From Blumeriella jaapii (lineage: Eukaryota > Ascomycota > Leotiomycetes > Helotiales > Drepanopezizaceae), in NCBI GenBank assembly GCA_009599575.1, contig VWND01000002.1, forward strand, positions 1,054,001 to 1,118,000: 64,000 bases of DNA. The letters are read 5' to 3'. How positions within the stretch are numbered: the stretch's first letter is position 1; each line of letters begins with the position of its first letter. Both the position numbers and the translations under genes were made by a program. Shown one piece after another: positions 22,018 through 33,678 of the stretch. The notes under the pieces were generated by a model. It was not told the DNA's origin. It saw only the letters and a list, made by a program, of their open reading frames with translations, and ran no database searches.

Positions 22018-22032
22018 GGGGGGGGGGGGGGG
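22018..22032. repeat. Poly-G tract (15 G)
   Basis: Uninterrupted run of 15 G on the plus strand, about 100 bp after the C19 run, so the two can pair as an inverted repeat. Confidence 0.95.
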
Positions 22033-25000
22033 TTCTGTTGTCAGCCACTTGAAGCAGTACGAAGACGGCGAAGAATCCTCTTTCGGGTGTGTTGTGCAGG
22101 CCCAGCTCTGGGCCGCACTTTGGAGAGGCTCGATAGCGCGCAAGATTGGACGGACAAACGGGGCTGTTCTTCAATCAGCAGTTGGGGACGGGTTGTTTTT
22201 GCTTCTGACTGGAGTACTGTAGCTTGGGACCTCTGCGCTCCAAGGCATATCTTGATAGAATCCCGGATGCGTTTGTTTGGAACACGGGGCCGGACTGGAG
22301 GGATTGAGTGACGTTACGATCGATCTGGATGGAGGATTGCATAAGGCCCTGGGATACAAGTCATGTGTTTGGTAGGCATTTCACTTTGGTTCGTTCGTAG
22401 CACAAGTGGATGTGATATTTGTATCTGGAGAGGATGCCATTTGTATGCTGACAGTACAGACGGGCTCAGACGGCTGATCTTCAACCAGACTTACCACAGT
22501 ATGTTTCTTCTTATAGATGAAATTCAATACAGTTGTTTAGATGTAGACTGATAAAAGCATAGGGCTATGGGTGGGGATTATCACGGAGAGTCTTCTCGCA
22601 TTGGCTGTATTTGAGAATCAGCCTTACACGTCAACGACATGCCTCACGAGAGCTGGCACGGCTTCCTGCCTTGCTATCTTGCCAGATTCAAGCATACGCC
22701 CTTTGACATCGCCTAAGATCAGGGACAGTACTGGTATCACGACAGTCTTTGGCATGAAAAAGTGATGGCGATAGAAATGAAGATGATGGAGAGATCACAA
22801 CCGTCTTGTATAAAAGTTCCCTTTACCCTCTTTCCTACGAGGGAGAAATCAGACCCGGCCAGCCGCAGAAGCTAAGCGGAAGGAGAAATTCAGATATGTT
22901 GCTGTCTCACTCCCATCGACGCGTCCCATGTCGCAAAAAGCTCACAACGTGATCGCCAGAAGCTTCCTTGACGAAAAGTACAGCAACACGGTATACCGTC
23001 CGCTCAGCAAGGAGCTATCCCAGATTCCATGTCAGAAGAAGGCTGACGCAATTTGGCTGATTCCGAGCTGCTCAGTGGTATGTATAGCACGGAAATGTGG
23101 TTCACACATGTGTGGAGAGCACGTTAACCTGCAAGCTGACTTTTCCTTCGTTCGATCCAAATTCGGAGGAGAGAAAAGTCGCGATTGAATCGCATCTTGA
23201 ACAAAGGCGTCCAGAAACGGGGTTCGGCTTTCGAGTGCCCCCACGCACAGCAGTGATTCGATTCAACAGCGGGTTGGAAAGCAGAAAAGTAAAACATCAT
23301 GTTCACGTTTTTCGAGGACGAGTTGCAGATGGTTTGCGCAACGGCCGATTTCAAGAGGTTCGATTTCTCCATCTGCCACTGCGGATTAGCACGTCGTGCA
23401 CTCGAAGCAGACAATTCTTTGCCTGGTACTCATGTCCCCAATGACTGCTCGCTCCCGTGGAATGCAATGACAATCCCGTCATATGGTACAGTACAGCACA
23501 TGATTCTTGTAAGTTGCCGTAGTGTATGTAAAAGGCGCCAGATCTCGGCTGGGAAAAAGGGCAGTCCTCGACTCCGCGCCCAGATCTTCGAGCCCGCAAA
23601 ACAAACTCAGGCGCAAGCTGCGCAGCATTGTGCATCTTCGAGACCGGCCATTTGGCCATGCTGGAGATTGGCCAACCCTGCAAAAGTCCTGGCATCCCAA
23701 CCTCGGGGCACACACACTGGTCTTTGCTGGTCGAGCCCTTCTTCTGTCACGCCCGTGAGCCATCTGCGCTGGCTGCTTCGAGTAGTGATCTCCCAACTGC
23801 CGATCACGACCATGCGTGCCTCGAATCTCCTCAATGACCAAAACATCATCAGCAAGTGCCGTTATGAGCAGCTTTTGGTCTCGTCTGTTGCAGGCCGTAA
23901 GTACAGACGGCTGAGGAGCCCAAATGTGCGTGTTGTTCGGTCGGTATCGGATCATCATGTGATATCGAATTCACCATCTGAGAAGGTCCCACGACCTGAA
24001 CTGAACTGTAATACAGTGTAAGCTTCAGTGTTGTGTGTACAGTACTGTGTATGTGTATGCAATATCCGCGATCCCTGTTGCGTGAAGCATGAGATACTGT
24101 ACTGTGTACTGTACTGTCTGTACGAGGTGGATAACCCTTCAGGTGCTGTAAATTCAGGCAAAGGTACAGTACGGTAGCCAACCCACTAGACCTTCTTTTT
24201 CTTTCTTCTTTCTTTTTTGCGTCGTAATTCTGGCATTGCAAGTCAGCGAGTGATCTTGAAGTACCTGCGATTGTTTTAATTTTTGGACCGTGGAATCATG
24301 GAGCTGGATGGGTGAGTGAGACTTCAGCAGAAGATGAATCCGAGACGGCAATACAGATAGATACCTAGATACACGACATGTTGTGATGGAGCACCGATAT
24401 CACGCTTCGACGCCAAGAGACGTAGGAGAAGGGAGCGAGAGTTGGACGTGTTGAAGTACAGTAGGAAGCCTTTTCTTTATCGATGCTACATTATTGTACA
24501 GTATGAGCTGAGTCCTGAGTGCAGCGTGTAGTCTGGTATGTGCCTGGTACTGTAAGATTGATTTCGGTGTGTGTTACATACTACGTACAGTACATAGTAC
24601 ATCTTGCAAGGATTGCAGCAGATGGAACGCGTCGGTTGCACAGGGGGGTAAGACGGGCCAAGTATTACAGTACAGTATTCTGTACATACAGTACAGTACA
24701 ATGCAGTGTACGACTAATTATGATTTTGTCTGAGGAAAAAAGCTATTCTGAGTTGCAAACGCAGGCTGTTTGCATTCGGGAGTTATAGAGTCACGTGCCA
24801 GAACGTGCCAACATTCCAACAGCAGAAGAAATGGCCCTTCGGCAGTCAGATTCAACGCCATCTTGGATGACAGGTATCGATGCTTTAATACATGGATATG
24901 AAAGCGAAACCGATGTGTTGCTAGGAATAGTCTGTAGTGTCATGTGTTGATCACGTGATAGGATCTCGTATCTCGGGTTCGTGCTAGCGGTGCGCCCTCC

Positions 25001-25775
25001 CAAATGGGCGCCCACCACCGTGATAGCATTACTACACGTCAACCAATCCTAAGAAGTCTGCACACATTGCTTCTCTGCCTAATGAGTCATAGTACTAGCA
25101 GCAAGATGTCCTGTCCCCACGTACAGTATGTATCTAACAAATGAGCCGAATGTCGAGGGCATGGAGCCACGCTAGGGGATGGTGGGCTCTGGATTTAGAG
25201 CCACCATTGGCGACTGGATGAATGCGGGTCGATAGCGACTCTGTTGTACTGTACACACAGTATGTATGTACAGTAAGTAGAATACAGTGAGTGGGTTGCG
25301 ATAAGTCCAAATCCCCGCCTCCCCCCCTCTGGGGGCCAAAGCAGCCATGCGAGTTGGGTCTGTTGGGGAGCAGTGGCTGCCAGCCTTGAGCCATCACGAC
25401 GCATAGACGTAGGGTTCTGTGAGTTTTGCTTCTTCTCTCTTTGGATTCACCAGTAGTACTGTACAGTACCCTGGGACGAGGGTTGGGAGACTACAGTACT
25501 GTGATAACATGGCACGCAAGCATCTTCCACTCCGCGATACGACTGTGTACAGTACTTGTTGCCCGCAGACGTGCTTTCCCCGCCATCGGTGCGACGCCAG
25601 ATGCCATTTGGGGGACCAAAGCGGAGAAATCAGACAGCCGGGATCCTTATCTGGGGGGGAGGAGGACCGCGATCCTCTCAGGGCTCGGATCGGGATTAGC
25701 GCTGGTCGCACAAGAATCCTGTACTTACTGCATGTAGTACTGTACTTTTCGTGTTCGCGTTCCGCAAGTTGGCAT

Positions 25776-25827
25776 GGTACTGTACTGGACTGCACTGCAC
25801 TGTACTGTACTGTACTGTACTGTGTAT
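25776..25827. repeat. Tandem TGTAC/CTGTA palindromic repeat
   Basis: Tandem 5-bp ACTGT units with two degenerate copies, the longest example of the dispersed GTACAGTAC/CTGTAC family. Other clear copies: 24665-24700, 26001-26023, 26477-26524, 34229-34253, 53904-53930, 57269-57301. Confidence 0.85.
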
Positions 25828-28805
25828 GTAAGTACACTGCGACGACGAGGTTCGAGATCTGATCCATCCCCCACGTCTGATACCAGTCGTGGCGTGGATG
25901 TCTGGCCTCACGCGATAGCACGAGTCCATGACATGTGGAAGGGGACTCAGCAAAGTCAATTCCGATCGCCTCTCTCCTAAAAAAAAACACACCGTTGCAA
26001 GTACTGTACAGTACAGTACAGTAGCAAGAAGTTGGGGGGCCCCATGGCCAGTGCTCACCTTCCCAATGCTCACGCAGATCGACGCCCAAGATTCCGAAGT
26101 CAAAAACGTCCATCGTGCACAGCCGGAAGAGCGACAAAAGCTCGTGCCAGAGGCTAAAAACGATAGATGGTACTGTAGATTGTGGAAACGGGGTCATACA
26201 CACTGATACGTGTATTGGTTTGGGAAGAATGTCTTTATCATACCTAATCAGAAAGGCTCACACTGATGAGAGAATCGAAGACCCCCCCCCCCTTCGATTT
26301 AGCGAGCGAAAGAAACATGCTACTGTACTCTGAAAGGCTTGAGGTCAGGATGTATGAGGATGGATATCTAGATCTGCAAGGTCCCTTCTTCCTCCCCGGG
26401 GAAACATCACATCCGGCCGCCCGAAACCTCGCTAGTCGCTGATACCGACTGACTGATACCGTACAGGACAGACATCGTACAGTACATACTGTAGGTACTG
26501 TACAGTATCTACAGTACAGTACAGACAATCCCGAAGAAGCGAGTTAGCGAAGAAAAACCGGTTAGCGGTACACCGAGCAGGTAAACAAACCCACGCCACG
26601 CACGCACGGATTGCCTCGGGCTCGGGCCCGGGCCCGAAAAGCACGCACATCCACGCGCCCGCTGGATCCCCACCAGAGACGTGTGGGTGAATGTTTTGTC
26701 TATATATTTTTTTTTTCGGCTCACGGTGGGTTCCCCCCCTCAAGACTAGCGCTCGCTCGCTGGGGTTTCTTGGGGGCGCGATGTCGACGTCGTGCGGTTG
26801 TGATGCGGCCGCATCGCGTCGCCGAGATCGTGGTTGGGCATGGCGCGCTCTCGCAGAGCCCCGGGCTCGTCTCGCAACGCGAGCATCACGCGTGGGTGAG
26901 GCGGCGAGAGTCGCTGGGCTCTTGATGGCAGGGCTGGCGGATTCCGTGCCGCGGCATCCGGGATCTCAGTTGGCCTTGCTTTTTTTTTCTTTTTTTTCTT
27001 CTTCTTTCTTTCTTCTTCTTTGTTTCTCATCCTCGAAAAACACAGGAGGGCAGAGGGAGTCGTCGCGATGCGGAACACGGGGAGGAGAAGATTGGGAGGG
27101 GGTGTGGCGGCGTTCGAACAACAGTGGATACGTTTACATCTATGCGTCCCTGCAGTAGCAGAAAGAAGAAGATAGCAGCAGCTATATATACAAACACGTA
27201 CACATACACAAGCGAAGAGACCTTCCTCCCCTCCCCCTCTCACAGTCAACAAAAGGAACGCATAATCTCGCAACGGGAAAGGGTCCCATTTTCCAAAGTC
27301 AACCGCAGCCGATAGGAGGCATCTTCCTTGCACGTCGGGTGCCTGGTGCCCTCTCGCCCGACAGGAAGAGGATGAGTCAAGCTTTGGCCATCCACCTGTT
27401 TGCATATGGCTGTAGAGTAAGTACAGTAGTACATATAGCACTGTACCGTACTGTGTACGGTAAAGTGGAGGAGTGAGAAGTCGTGCTCCACGATTCACAG
27501 GATGCACAGTAGTGTACTGACTGCACTGTACAGGACTGTGCCTAAGGACCGACGGTACGTACTATTCAGAACTATGTACGGTGGACAGCACACACATACC
27601 GATCTACCCAGCACCAGCACCAGCACCAGCACCGGCCCCACCCTGGGGCCACGCCACAAAGAATGCCTGCCAGCAGTCCTCCTTCCCTCCTTCCCTCCCG
27701 CCCTCCTTCCCTCTTACCTCCTTCCCCCATCCCTCCTGCCCTCCTGCCCTCCTGCCCTCCGTCCCTCCGTCTCCTCCGTCCGTCCCTCCTTCTCCCTTGG
27801 TCGCGCGGCCAATCAGATCACGGGACCGGCATCCACACGTGCATGCCCGCTGCCCGCTGCACGTGCCAAGGCCACGCTAAATCTAAACGACACCGGCCGT
27901 GCCTTCGCCCCATTATTTCCCTCCCGTTCGTCCTCGTCTTCCGGTCATCTTCTTCTTCGACTTCGTCCTCGTCTCGTCCCCGTCCGCGTCCCCGTCCCCG
28001 ATCTTCCTCCAAAATCCAAAAAAAAACACACCTCCACCACCAACACCACCAACACCACCACTACCGCTGACTGCGACTCCCTTCACCACTCTCCCTCTCG
28101 CCTTTCTTGCTGCTCGCCTTCTTCTGCTCGCCTTCTTCTGCTCGACTTCTTCGCTCCGCCCGCGCCACCTCGCCTCGGTACAGTAATACGGACACGTTTT
28201 CCCCTTGATTTTCGTCCACATCCTCGTCATAATCAATCCTTCCGCGCATCCCCCGGTCGCAAACAACCGACGTCCCCTCTCGCGCGCCACCACCACGGCA
28301 CCGCGTGGATTCTTTGCGCTCCTTTCGTCGCTCGCACCTGACCCCATCGGCCAGTGCTTGATCGTCTTGATTCCGGTGCAGTACTGTTCACGATTCTTGC
28401 GCCCCGGTGCTGGACAGGACGGTGCGGCACGGTACGGTACCGACGCGCCCTTGCTTTGCCCTCCCGTACTTGGGAGTCGGGACCTTCCCACCAAAAAGGG
28501 GCGTCGCATCGACGTCAGCGACTTCCGACGCTAGCGCACCTTCTCCGCCGATCAACAACGAACGAGCCTTGCCAACCCACCAGCCTACCACCCTTACCCT
28601 TACCACTGCTTCATGAGAAGCGCATCAGGTCCGACAACATACACCCTTCACGCCCATCATCCACAACCGCCTGATATCCCTCTCGACCTGCGTCGTCGTC
28701 ACGGTCCGGCTCACACGCCCAACCTGTATGCGCATGTTCAGACTTACTTCTTGGATCTCCGAATCCAGGAGTTGCGAGAAGGTATTGAATGGACCAGAAG
28801 TCAAG

Positions 28806-30701
28806 ATGGAACCTCGCGTCGAGGCCTTTCAACCGCTGTCCCCAACAGCATCGCCACCCGTGCAGGACACCGTGTCTGGCGCACCACTGAAGCGGCGGTT
28901 GAGTAGTGTTGACGACCGCGAAGCTGGCCCAGATCCGGCGTCTGCTGCCAAACGGATCAAGCAGTGTCCCAGTATCGATGACAAAGTACCAGGCGCCGAG
29001 GTCGCGGAGCCAGTGGTTGCGCCGTCACCGTTGCCAGATCGGCTCACCACTCTAAGGGATACCATCGACTCACAGTTCAGTCTCGAAATCCTGATGAAGC
29101 ATCAGGAGCTGCGCCTGATTGACCAGGAGATTGGGAGATGTCGCATTGCACTGGAACAACTACGTCGCTGTCATTTGATTCCTTTCCCAACATCATCGAC
29201 AAACCCTCTGGTCTTGTCGGACGTCAGCGATGGGGTTGGTCCCGCTGTCGGCCCAAGAGATCGTGTACCGAAATGGGCCCCCCCCTTCGGCGTCACAGAT
29301 GGTCCCTACTCAAAACACTACACCAAGTGGCTTATTCCAGACCCCAGTTTCGATGGTGTACAAGCTGAAAGCTCAGAAAGACCACGCGCTGGCAAATCTG
29401 TACCTGAGGGCCGAATGCGCCACAGTATTTCTGACGTCGTGCCAGCAATCAAGTCCCGTTCTCAAAGAGGAAGTACAAGCCAGAAGCTTCAAGCTCTCCC
29501 CAACGGCTATCCTCCAGTCAAGGAAAAGCCAGGACCGTGTGTTCTCCAGCGTGGCGATGGCCAGTGGGTCAAGCTGATTTGCCGAGATTGTCATCGCCTC
29601 GACTTTTCTAGTACCCAAGGCTTCATCAACCATTGCCGCATCTCTCATCGCAACGATTACAAGAGCCATGAAGAGGCTGCTGTTGATGCCGGACATCCGT
29701 GCGAAGTTGACAAGGACGGTAAGATCATGGGCGAGGACAAGTCGCCGGCACCCACGCCTGGTGTCCATCCCATGGTTAGGGATGCCCCCTTCACGCCGCA
29801 AGCCTACTCTGCTCTTATTGCTCATATCCAATCCTCTTTGGAACTGTATGACCAAGGCAAGATTTCTGGGGTGGATGCCATGACTGGTGCAAGCTCGATC
29901 CCACGGCGCAAGAAGGTACAGGCTACCCCTCACGAAAATTTTGTTCCATCATCGACAACACCACACCTTTCAGATTTGATGCGTAAAAGTGGCTTTGCTG
30001 GCAACCTCGAACAAATGGTCGCGGAAGCCAAAGCGCCAGTGACCTGGGAGGAGGAGGAGGAGTCCGATGAAGCAGAAGACATGACACCCACCCAGGCTGC
30101 AATCGACGGTCTTCGTGACCTGCCGATGGGCGGCAACGGTGCAAACTCACCACTTCCACCTATGCGCACTCCAGCACGTGTTGGTCTTTCGTCAGCACCC
30201 CATAGTCGGCCAAGCAGTAGCAAGGGGATCGAAGCAAGACATCCTGTGTCCAGCGGTTTTTCACCCCGATTGTCTCACGCGACGCCAGTGCCCAATCCTA
30301 CGAAGTTCAACCACAGCAGACCTTCGAGTCGTCTCGGCCAACTGGACAGTTCTTCTCATGGACCTCCTCGAAAAATCCATGTCGACATGGATGTGATGGT
30401 CGGACGTTCCATGGTTGACCTCAGTCCCAATACAGTTTCGAGCAACAATGCACCTAGTCTGGTCAGTGATGATGGGGAGTACGATGATGGAGAAGATGCC
30501 GAGAGTGCGCGCTCCCACAGCGAGGATGAGGACAGTGATGTAGCTGAAATCAATCTTGACGACGACAGTGTTGAGAAGGTCATCCCTAGGACGGTGTTGA
30601 TGGGACACGTGGGCAACGGAAGCGAAACGCTGAGGTTGCGGAAGGATCAGAAGCACGTTGCGTTTGTGAGTCCGGTAAAGAATGGTGGCATGGATCCCTG
30701 A
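28806..30701 (+). CDS. AHC1-like C2H2 zinc-finger protein
   Basis: Fungal nuclear protein of 631 residues on one exon. A single C2H2 finger sits at C259, C262, H276 and H281 (LICRDCHRLDFSSTQGFINH then CRISHRNDYKSHEEA), the signature of AHC1-like proteins. Yeast Ahc1 is a component of the ADA histone acetyltransferase complex. A helical stretch (SLEILMKHQELRLIDQEIGR, about residues 92-111) may be a coiled coil. The C-terminal third is Ser/Pro-rich, followed by an acidic block (DDGEYDDGEDAES...EDEDSDVAE). I chose ATG 28806 (AAG ATG G, purine at -3 and G at +4) over ATG 28728 upstream in frame, which has a weak context and would add 26 unremarkable residues. Chromatin role is inferred from the family name only. 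Confidence 0.82.
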   Translation: MEPRVEAFQPLSPTASPPVQDTVSGAPLKRRLSSVDDREAGPDPASAAKRIKQCPSIDDKVPGAEVAEPVVAPSPLPDRLTTLRDTIDSQFSLEILMKHQELRLIDQEIGRCRIALEQLRRCHLIPFPTSSTNPLVLSDVSDGVGPAVGPRDRVPKWAPPFGVTDGPYSKHYTKWLIPDPSFDGVQAESSERPRAGKSVPEGRMRHSISDVVPAIKSRSQRGSTSQKLQALPNGYPPVKEKPGPCVLQRGDGQWVKLICRDCHRLDFSSTQGFINHCRISHRNDYKSHEEAAVDAGHPCEVDKDGKIMGEDKSPAPTPGVHPMVRDAPFTPQAYSALIAHIQSSLELYDQGKISGVDAMTGASSIPRRKKVQATPHENFVPSSTTPHLSDLMRKSGFAGNLEQMVAEAKAPVTWEEEEESDEAEDMTPTQAAIDGLRDLPMGGNGANSPLPPMRTPARVGLSSAPHSRPSSSKGIEARHPVSSGFSPRLSHATPVPNPTKFNHSRPSSRLGQLDSSSHGPPRKIHVDMDVMVGRSMVDLSPNTVSSNNAPSLVSDDGEYDDGEDAESARSHSEDEDSDVAEINLDDDSVEKVIPRTVLMGHVGNGSETLRLRKDQKHVAFVSPVKNGGMDP

Positions 30702-32822
30702 AACGCCTAAACGGGCGACAAGGAAGGTTCTGAGTTGAAAAAAGTTGATGGTCCGATGCGTGGGTGGACATTGATCGGTGCCCTGTGCTCTTACGAGAAG
30801 AAACAGCATAGCGCTCCTACTGCTGCCGGATAATACGCCAAGAAAGCAAACTTAGAACAACTCTTCTCTTTGATTAGACTTCTCTGTATGATATAGAACA
30901 CGACACTGTTAGTTAGGATCAGCGTTCTGCTGCGAGCCAGCAATAGGATGGCTAGCGTCTACTATGAATGGATATGATTTGTTTACACACTTGGTTTTCT
31001 GGATAAAATAACAAAGTGTTGTTGGGCACTTGGACTGGGCAATCTCAATGGGCCCGAAATGACCCAAAGCATGGGTGTATGGGGATGATTGGGTACGTGC
31101 AAGTATTTGCATAATGATGCTTCTGAGGTATTTCGAGATATTTGAAAAGAATAAAAAAAACACGCGAGCACTCGATTAGATCAGTCTTTCTGACACAGAC
31201 TGGTACGAAGGCCTTCTCCCTCTCTGGCGAATTTCTTGTGCCTCCGGAGCCCAGATCTGACATGCCGCTTGAGCACCAGTAGATATAGGGCGCTGCTGGG
31301 AAGACTCAAAAGAAACTTCTCGTCTGCCCCGGTCTCACTCACCACGAAGTGTTGGTTGTTTGTTCCTCGCAAACTGGCTTGTACTCGGAGGTGCTGCTGC
31401 GTTGTTCTGCGCCTCCGATGCATTCTCCCGCGCACTCGAAGGAGCGCGCCAATGATGGAGGCATCTTCTCTGAACGTGCCGGCAACTTCTCCCAAGACGC
31501 CTCTCAGCGGGCCGTCGATCGAAAAGCCAGGAGTTTGACTGCGGCGATTAGGCAGTAGAGGGTGCAGGGAAGCAGCTGGAGTAGATAGAGCATCGGCTGA
31601 ACGTAGCAGAAGCAGAAGCCGAGCATTGAAGAACATACGAGACAGAAAATGGCAAAATGAATGAATGAAGCAATGTAGCAATTGCGCGGAGTGGTCAGAG
31701 CAGAAGAGTTTAGGAGGAATGAACGCTCGACACCAGGTCCGGTATAATAAGGCAGAAGTGCAAATCTCAGCTGTCCTCAGCCCGACTTGGGCATTTTTCA
31801 ATGTTGGAGATGCGGAGCGTGTGTCGCTGTCTGCGAAGACGCTGCATTTCGAGAGCTGTGACCCCGAGGGCAACGCAGCTTGATATGGGTATGGCAAAGA
31901 GAAGAGACCGTGGGTATTCTGGCGGTAGCAATTGTAACTTCATGACTGGCGATGATGGAATCGATAAGCTGGCTGGGAGGATGTTATGCAGGACTTCGGA
32001 GGAAGTGGACCTTGTCAAGGTCACAAAAGGATTTCGACGTGATGAAGAATAAAACGGAGGGAGAAATCGAAATTCTAAGCCTTGCACTTGTCGAGATAAG
32101 TGTATGCCCAAGACGAAGAAAGTTGATCTGGCTGACGGTGGAGAATTCTGTCAAAACATCGTAAGCTACCGTTATTGAACGCGACTCGGGTGCGGCGGGT
32201 ATTTCTCTCTGTTACATCGGAATCTGTGAAGACCAATTGAGCTTGGGACTTGTGTAATACTAGACTGACAGGTCAATTGATTTTAGCTTTGAAGGGATAA
32301 ACTTGGATAGCAAAAAGCAGGTAGAGATTTATTCTCAAGAAAGATTTCTGGCTTCGTGTGAAAGGTCCCCACCAGGTCCCTTCGAACGCCGACGCCGATC
32401 TTGGCGTGTGAAAATGACGAAAATGTGGTGCACGTTGACAGCCTCGCGTCGCGCACCTACAACCACGTCTTTGGACATAGCTCTGCGCCAGATCTCATCG
32501 CATTTCGTTGGTAATACGCAAGAAGGTATGTGTGATCTTCAAGTAACAATCGATACGCGTGCAAGCTTTCAATCTGCATAAACAATCTGACCAGAGACTT
32601 GGCATCTCCGGATTCATCTTTTACCATGGCTTCGATTTACGCTGTTGATAATGGTTCACTTTCGATCAAGCTTTCAGTCAAATTGCTGGCATTTATATCT
32701 GCAAACTCCGCTGACTCTTACAAAGATATCTCTTCTCTACGTCTGTTTCTTTCTTTCGAAAGCATCATTTTGCCATTCTAAGCAAATCTCGTCCAGGACA
32801 AGCAGCTTCCTTGGGACGTTGG
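30702..32822. other. Intergenic stretch, no supported gene
   Basis: About 2.1 kb. The longest ORF (minus strand, 31181-31897) has no domain and a composition unlike the neighbours. A 58-codon minus-strand ORF beginning MKLQLLPPEYPRSLLFAIPI (31767-31943) has one hydrophobic segment, but nothing else supports it. The 3' part should hold the 5' UTR of the Pab2-like gene. Confidence 0.45.
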
Positions 32823-33678
32823 ATGTCCGAGATGGCAGACGCAAAGCCCCAGAAAGAAGATGTCATAGTAGCAGACGAGGATGCCAATGATGAGGTATGA
32901 TTCCATCTCGACCGCCCCTCTCTGCGATCCTTTCGACCATGCACTGACGGCCTCAACAGGAGGAGATCTTCCAGATGAAGAAGAGAGTGGCGGAGATGGA
33001 GGAGGAGGCAGCCAAGCTCCGTGAGATGCAGGCTTCGCTCAGCGAACAAAGCCATGATCTCTCTGATAACAAGGAGGACATTGATTCGAGAAGCATCTAC
33101 GTGGGAAACGTCGACTACGCTGCCACGCCCGAGGACATCCAAGCCCACTTTCAAAGCTGTGGCCCGATCAACCGTGTTACCATCCTGTTGGACAAGTTCA
33201 CCGGCCATCCTAAGGGGTTCGTTCCCCCGCCTGCCCCATTTCGATCCCCGCGCACACGGCACATCATGGAGAGAGACGATCTTGCTTTGCAAGAAATCGA
33301 TCCGTCGGATGACCTGGGACACGCTGCCTGGCAAGAGATGGATGCTGATGAGGACATGCAGGTTTGCGTACGTGGAGTTTACGGAGCCCAGTATCGTCGC
33401 CCAAGCCCTTGTCCTGAATGATAGCGTCTTCCATGGCCGAAACCTGAAGGTTGGATCTTTCCTTCCCCCACACCCGATTCGGGCGCTCGCTGACATCGTC
33501 ACCCAGGTCGACCCCAAGCGTACCAATGTCCCCGGCATGGGTCGCGGTGGTCGGAGGTCGCGGTGGCTACCGCGGCGGCGGCCGTGGCTTCCCCGGCAGC
33601 AGAGGCGGATATCCTCCCCGAGGAGGCTATCGAGGCGGATACAGAGGCAACCGTGGCAGAGGCTTCACCCCCTACTAG
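32823..33678 (+). CDS. Pab2-like RRM/RGG RNA-binding protein, frame shifted near 3' end
   Basis: Nuclear poly(A)-binding protein 2 type. Exons 32823-32894, 32960-33216, 33362-33449 and 33507-33678; introns of 65, 145 and 57 bp. An acidic coiled-coil N-terminus ([20 protein letters not shown]) precedes one [62 protein letters not shown] and FHGRNLKV. Then comes the conserved [15 protein letters not shown] linker. Directly after it the frame is wrong. The expected Gly/Arg tail ([20 protein letters not shown], ending RGFTPY) lies one base out of phase, and one extra G at 33553-33554 accounts for it. Without that base the protein is 195 residues with a normal RGG tail. Read as given, translation runs on to 33797 with an Arg/Trp/Pro-rich tail. 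Both introns flanking the RRM halves are well supported. Confidence 0.85.

Larger units (their letters stand above)
19908..28805. other. Large gene-poor, repeat-rich region
   Basis: Almost 9 kb without a gene I can support. ORFs here are short or consist of repeat translation (for example Tyr-Ser-Thr-Val or Cys-Thr-Val strings produced by TACAGTACTGTAC runs). It contains four long poly-C/poly-G tracts (20.4-22.0 kb), a TAGGTAGG palindromic block (21.77-21.80 kb), many CTGTAC/GTACAG palindromes (24.0-28.4 kb), T- and CT-rich tracts (26.7, 27.0, 27.66-27.80 kb) and a short CAGCAC array (about 27.61-27.64 kb). The last 1-1.5 kb presumably holds the promoter and 5' UTR of the zinc-finger gene. 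No transposase, reverse transcriptase or long terminal repeats recognised. Confidence 0.6.

Noticed and set aside
25394..26203. 269-codon minus-strand ORF in the gene-poor block
   Set aside because: Crosses several GTACAG repeats, giving Tyr-Ser-Thr-Val strings; no domain, and composition unlike the real genes.
31181..31897. 238-codon minus-strand ORF
   Set aside because: No domain, no splice partners, high Arg/Leu/Ser content expected by chance; overlaps another open frame with equal claim.
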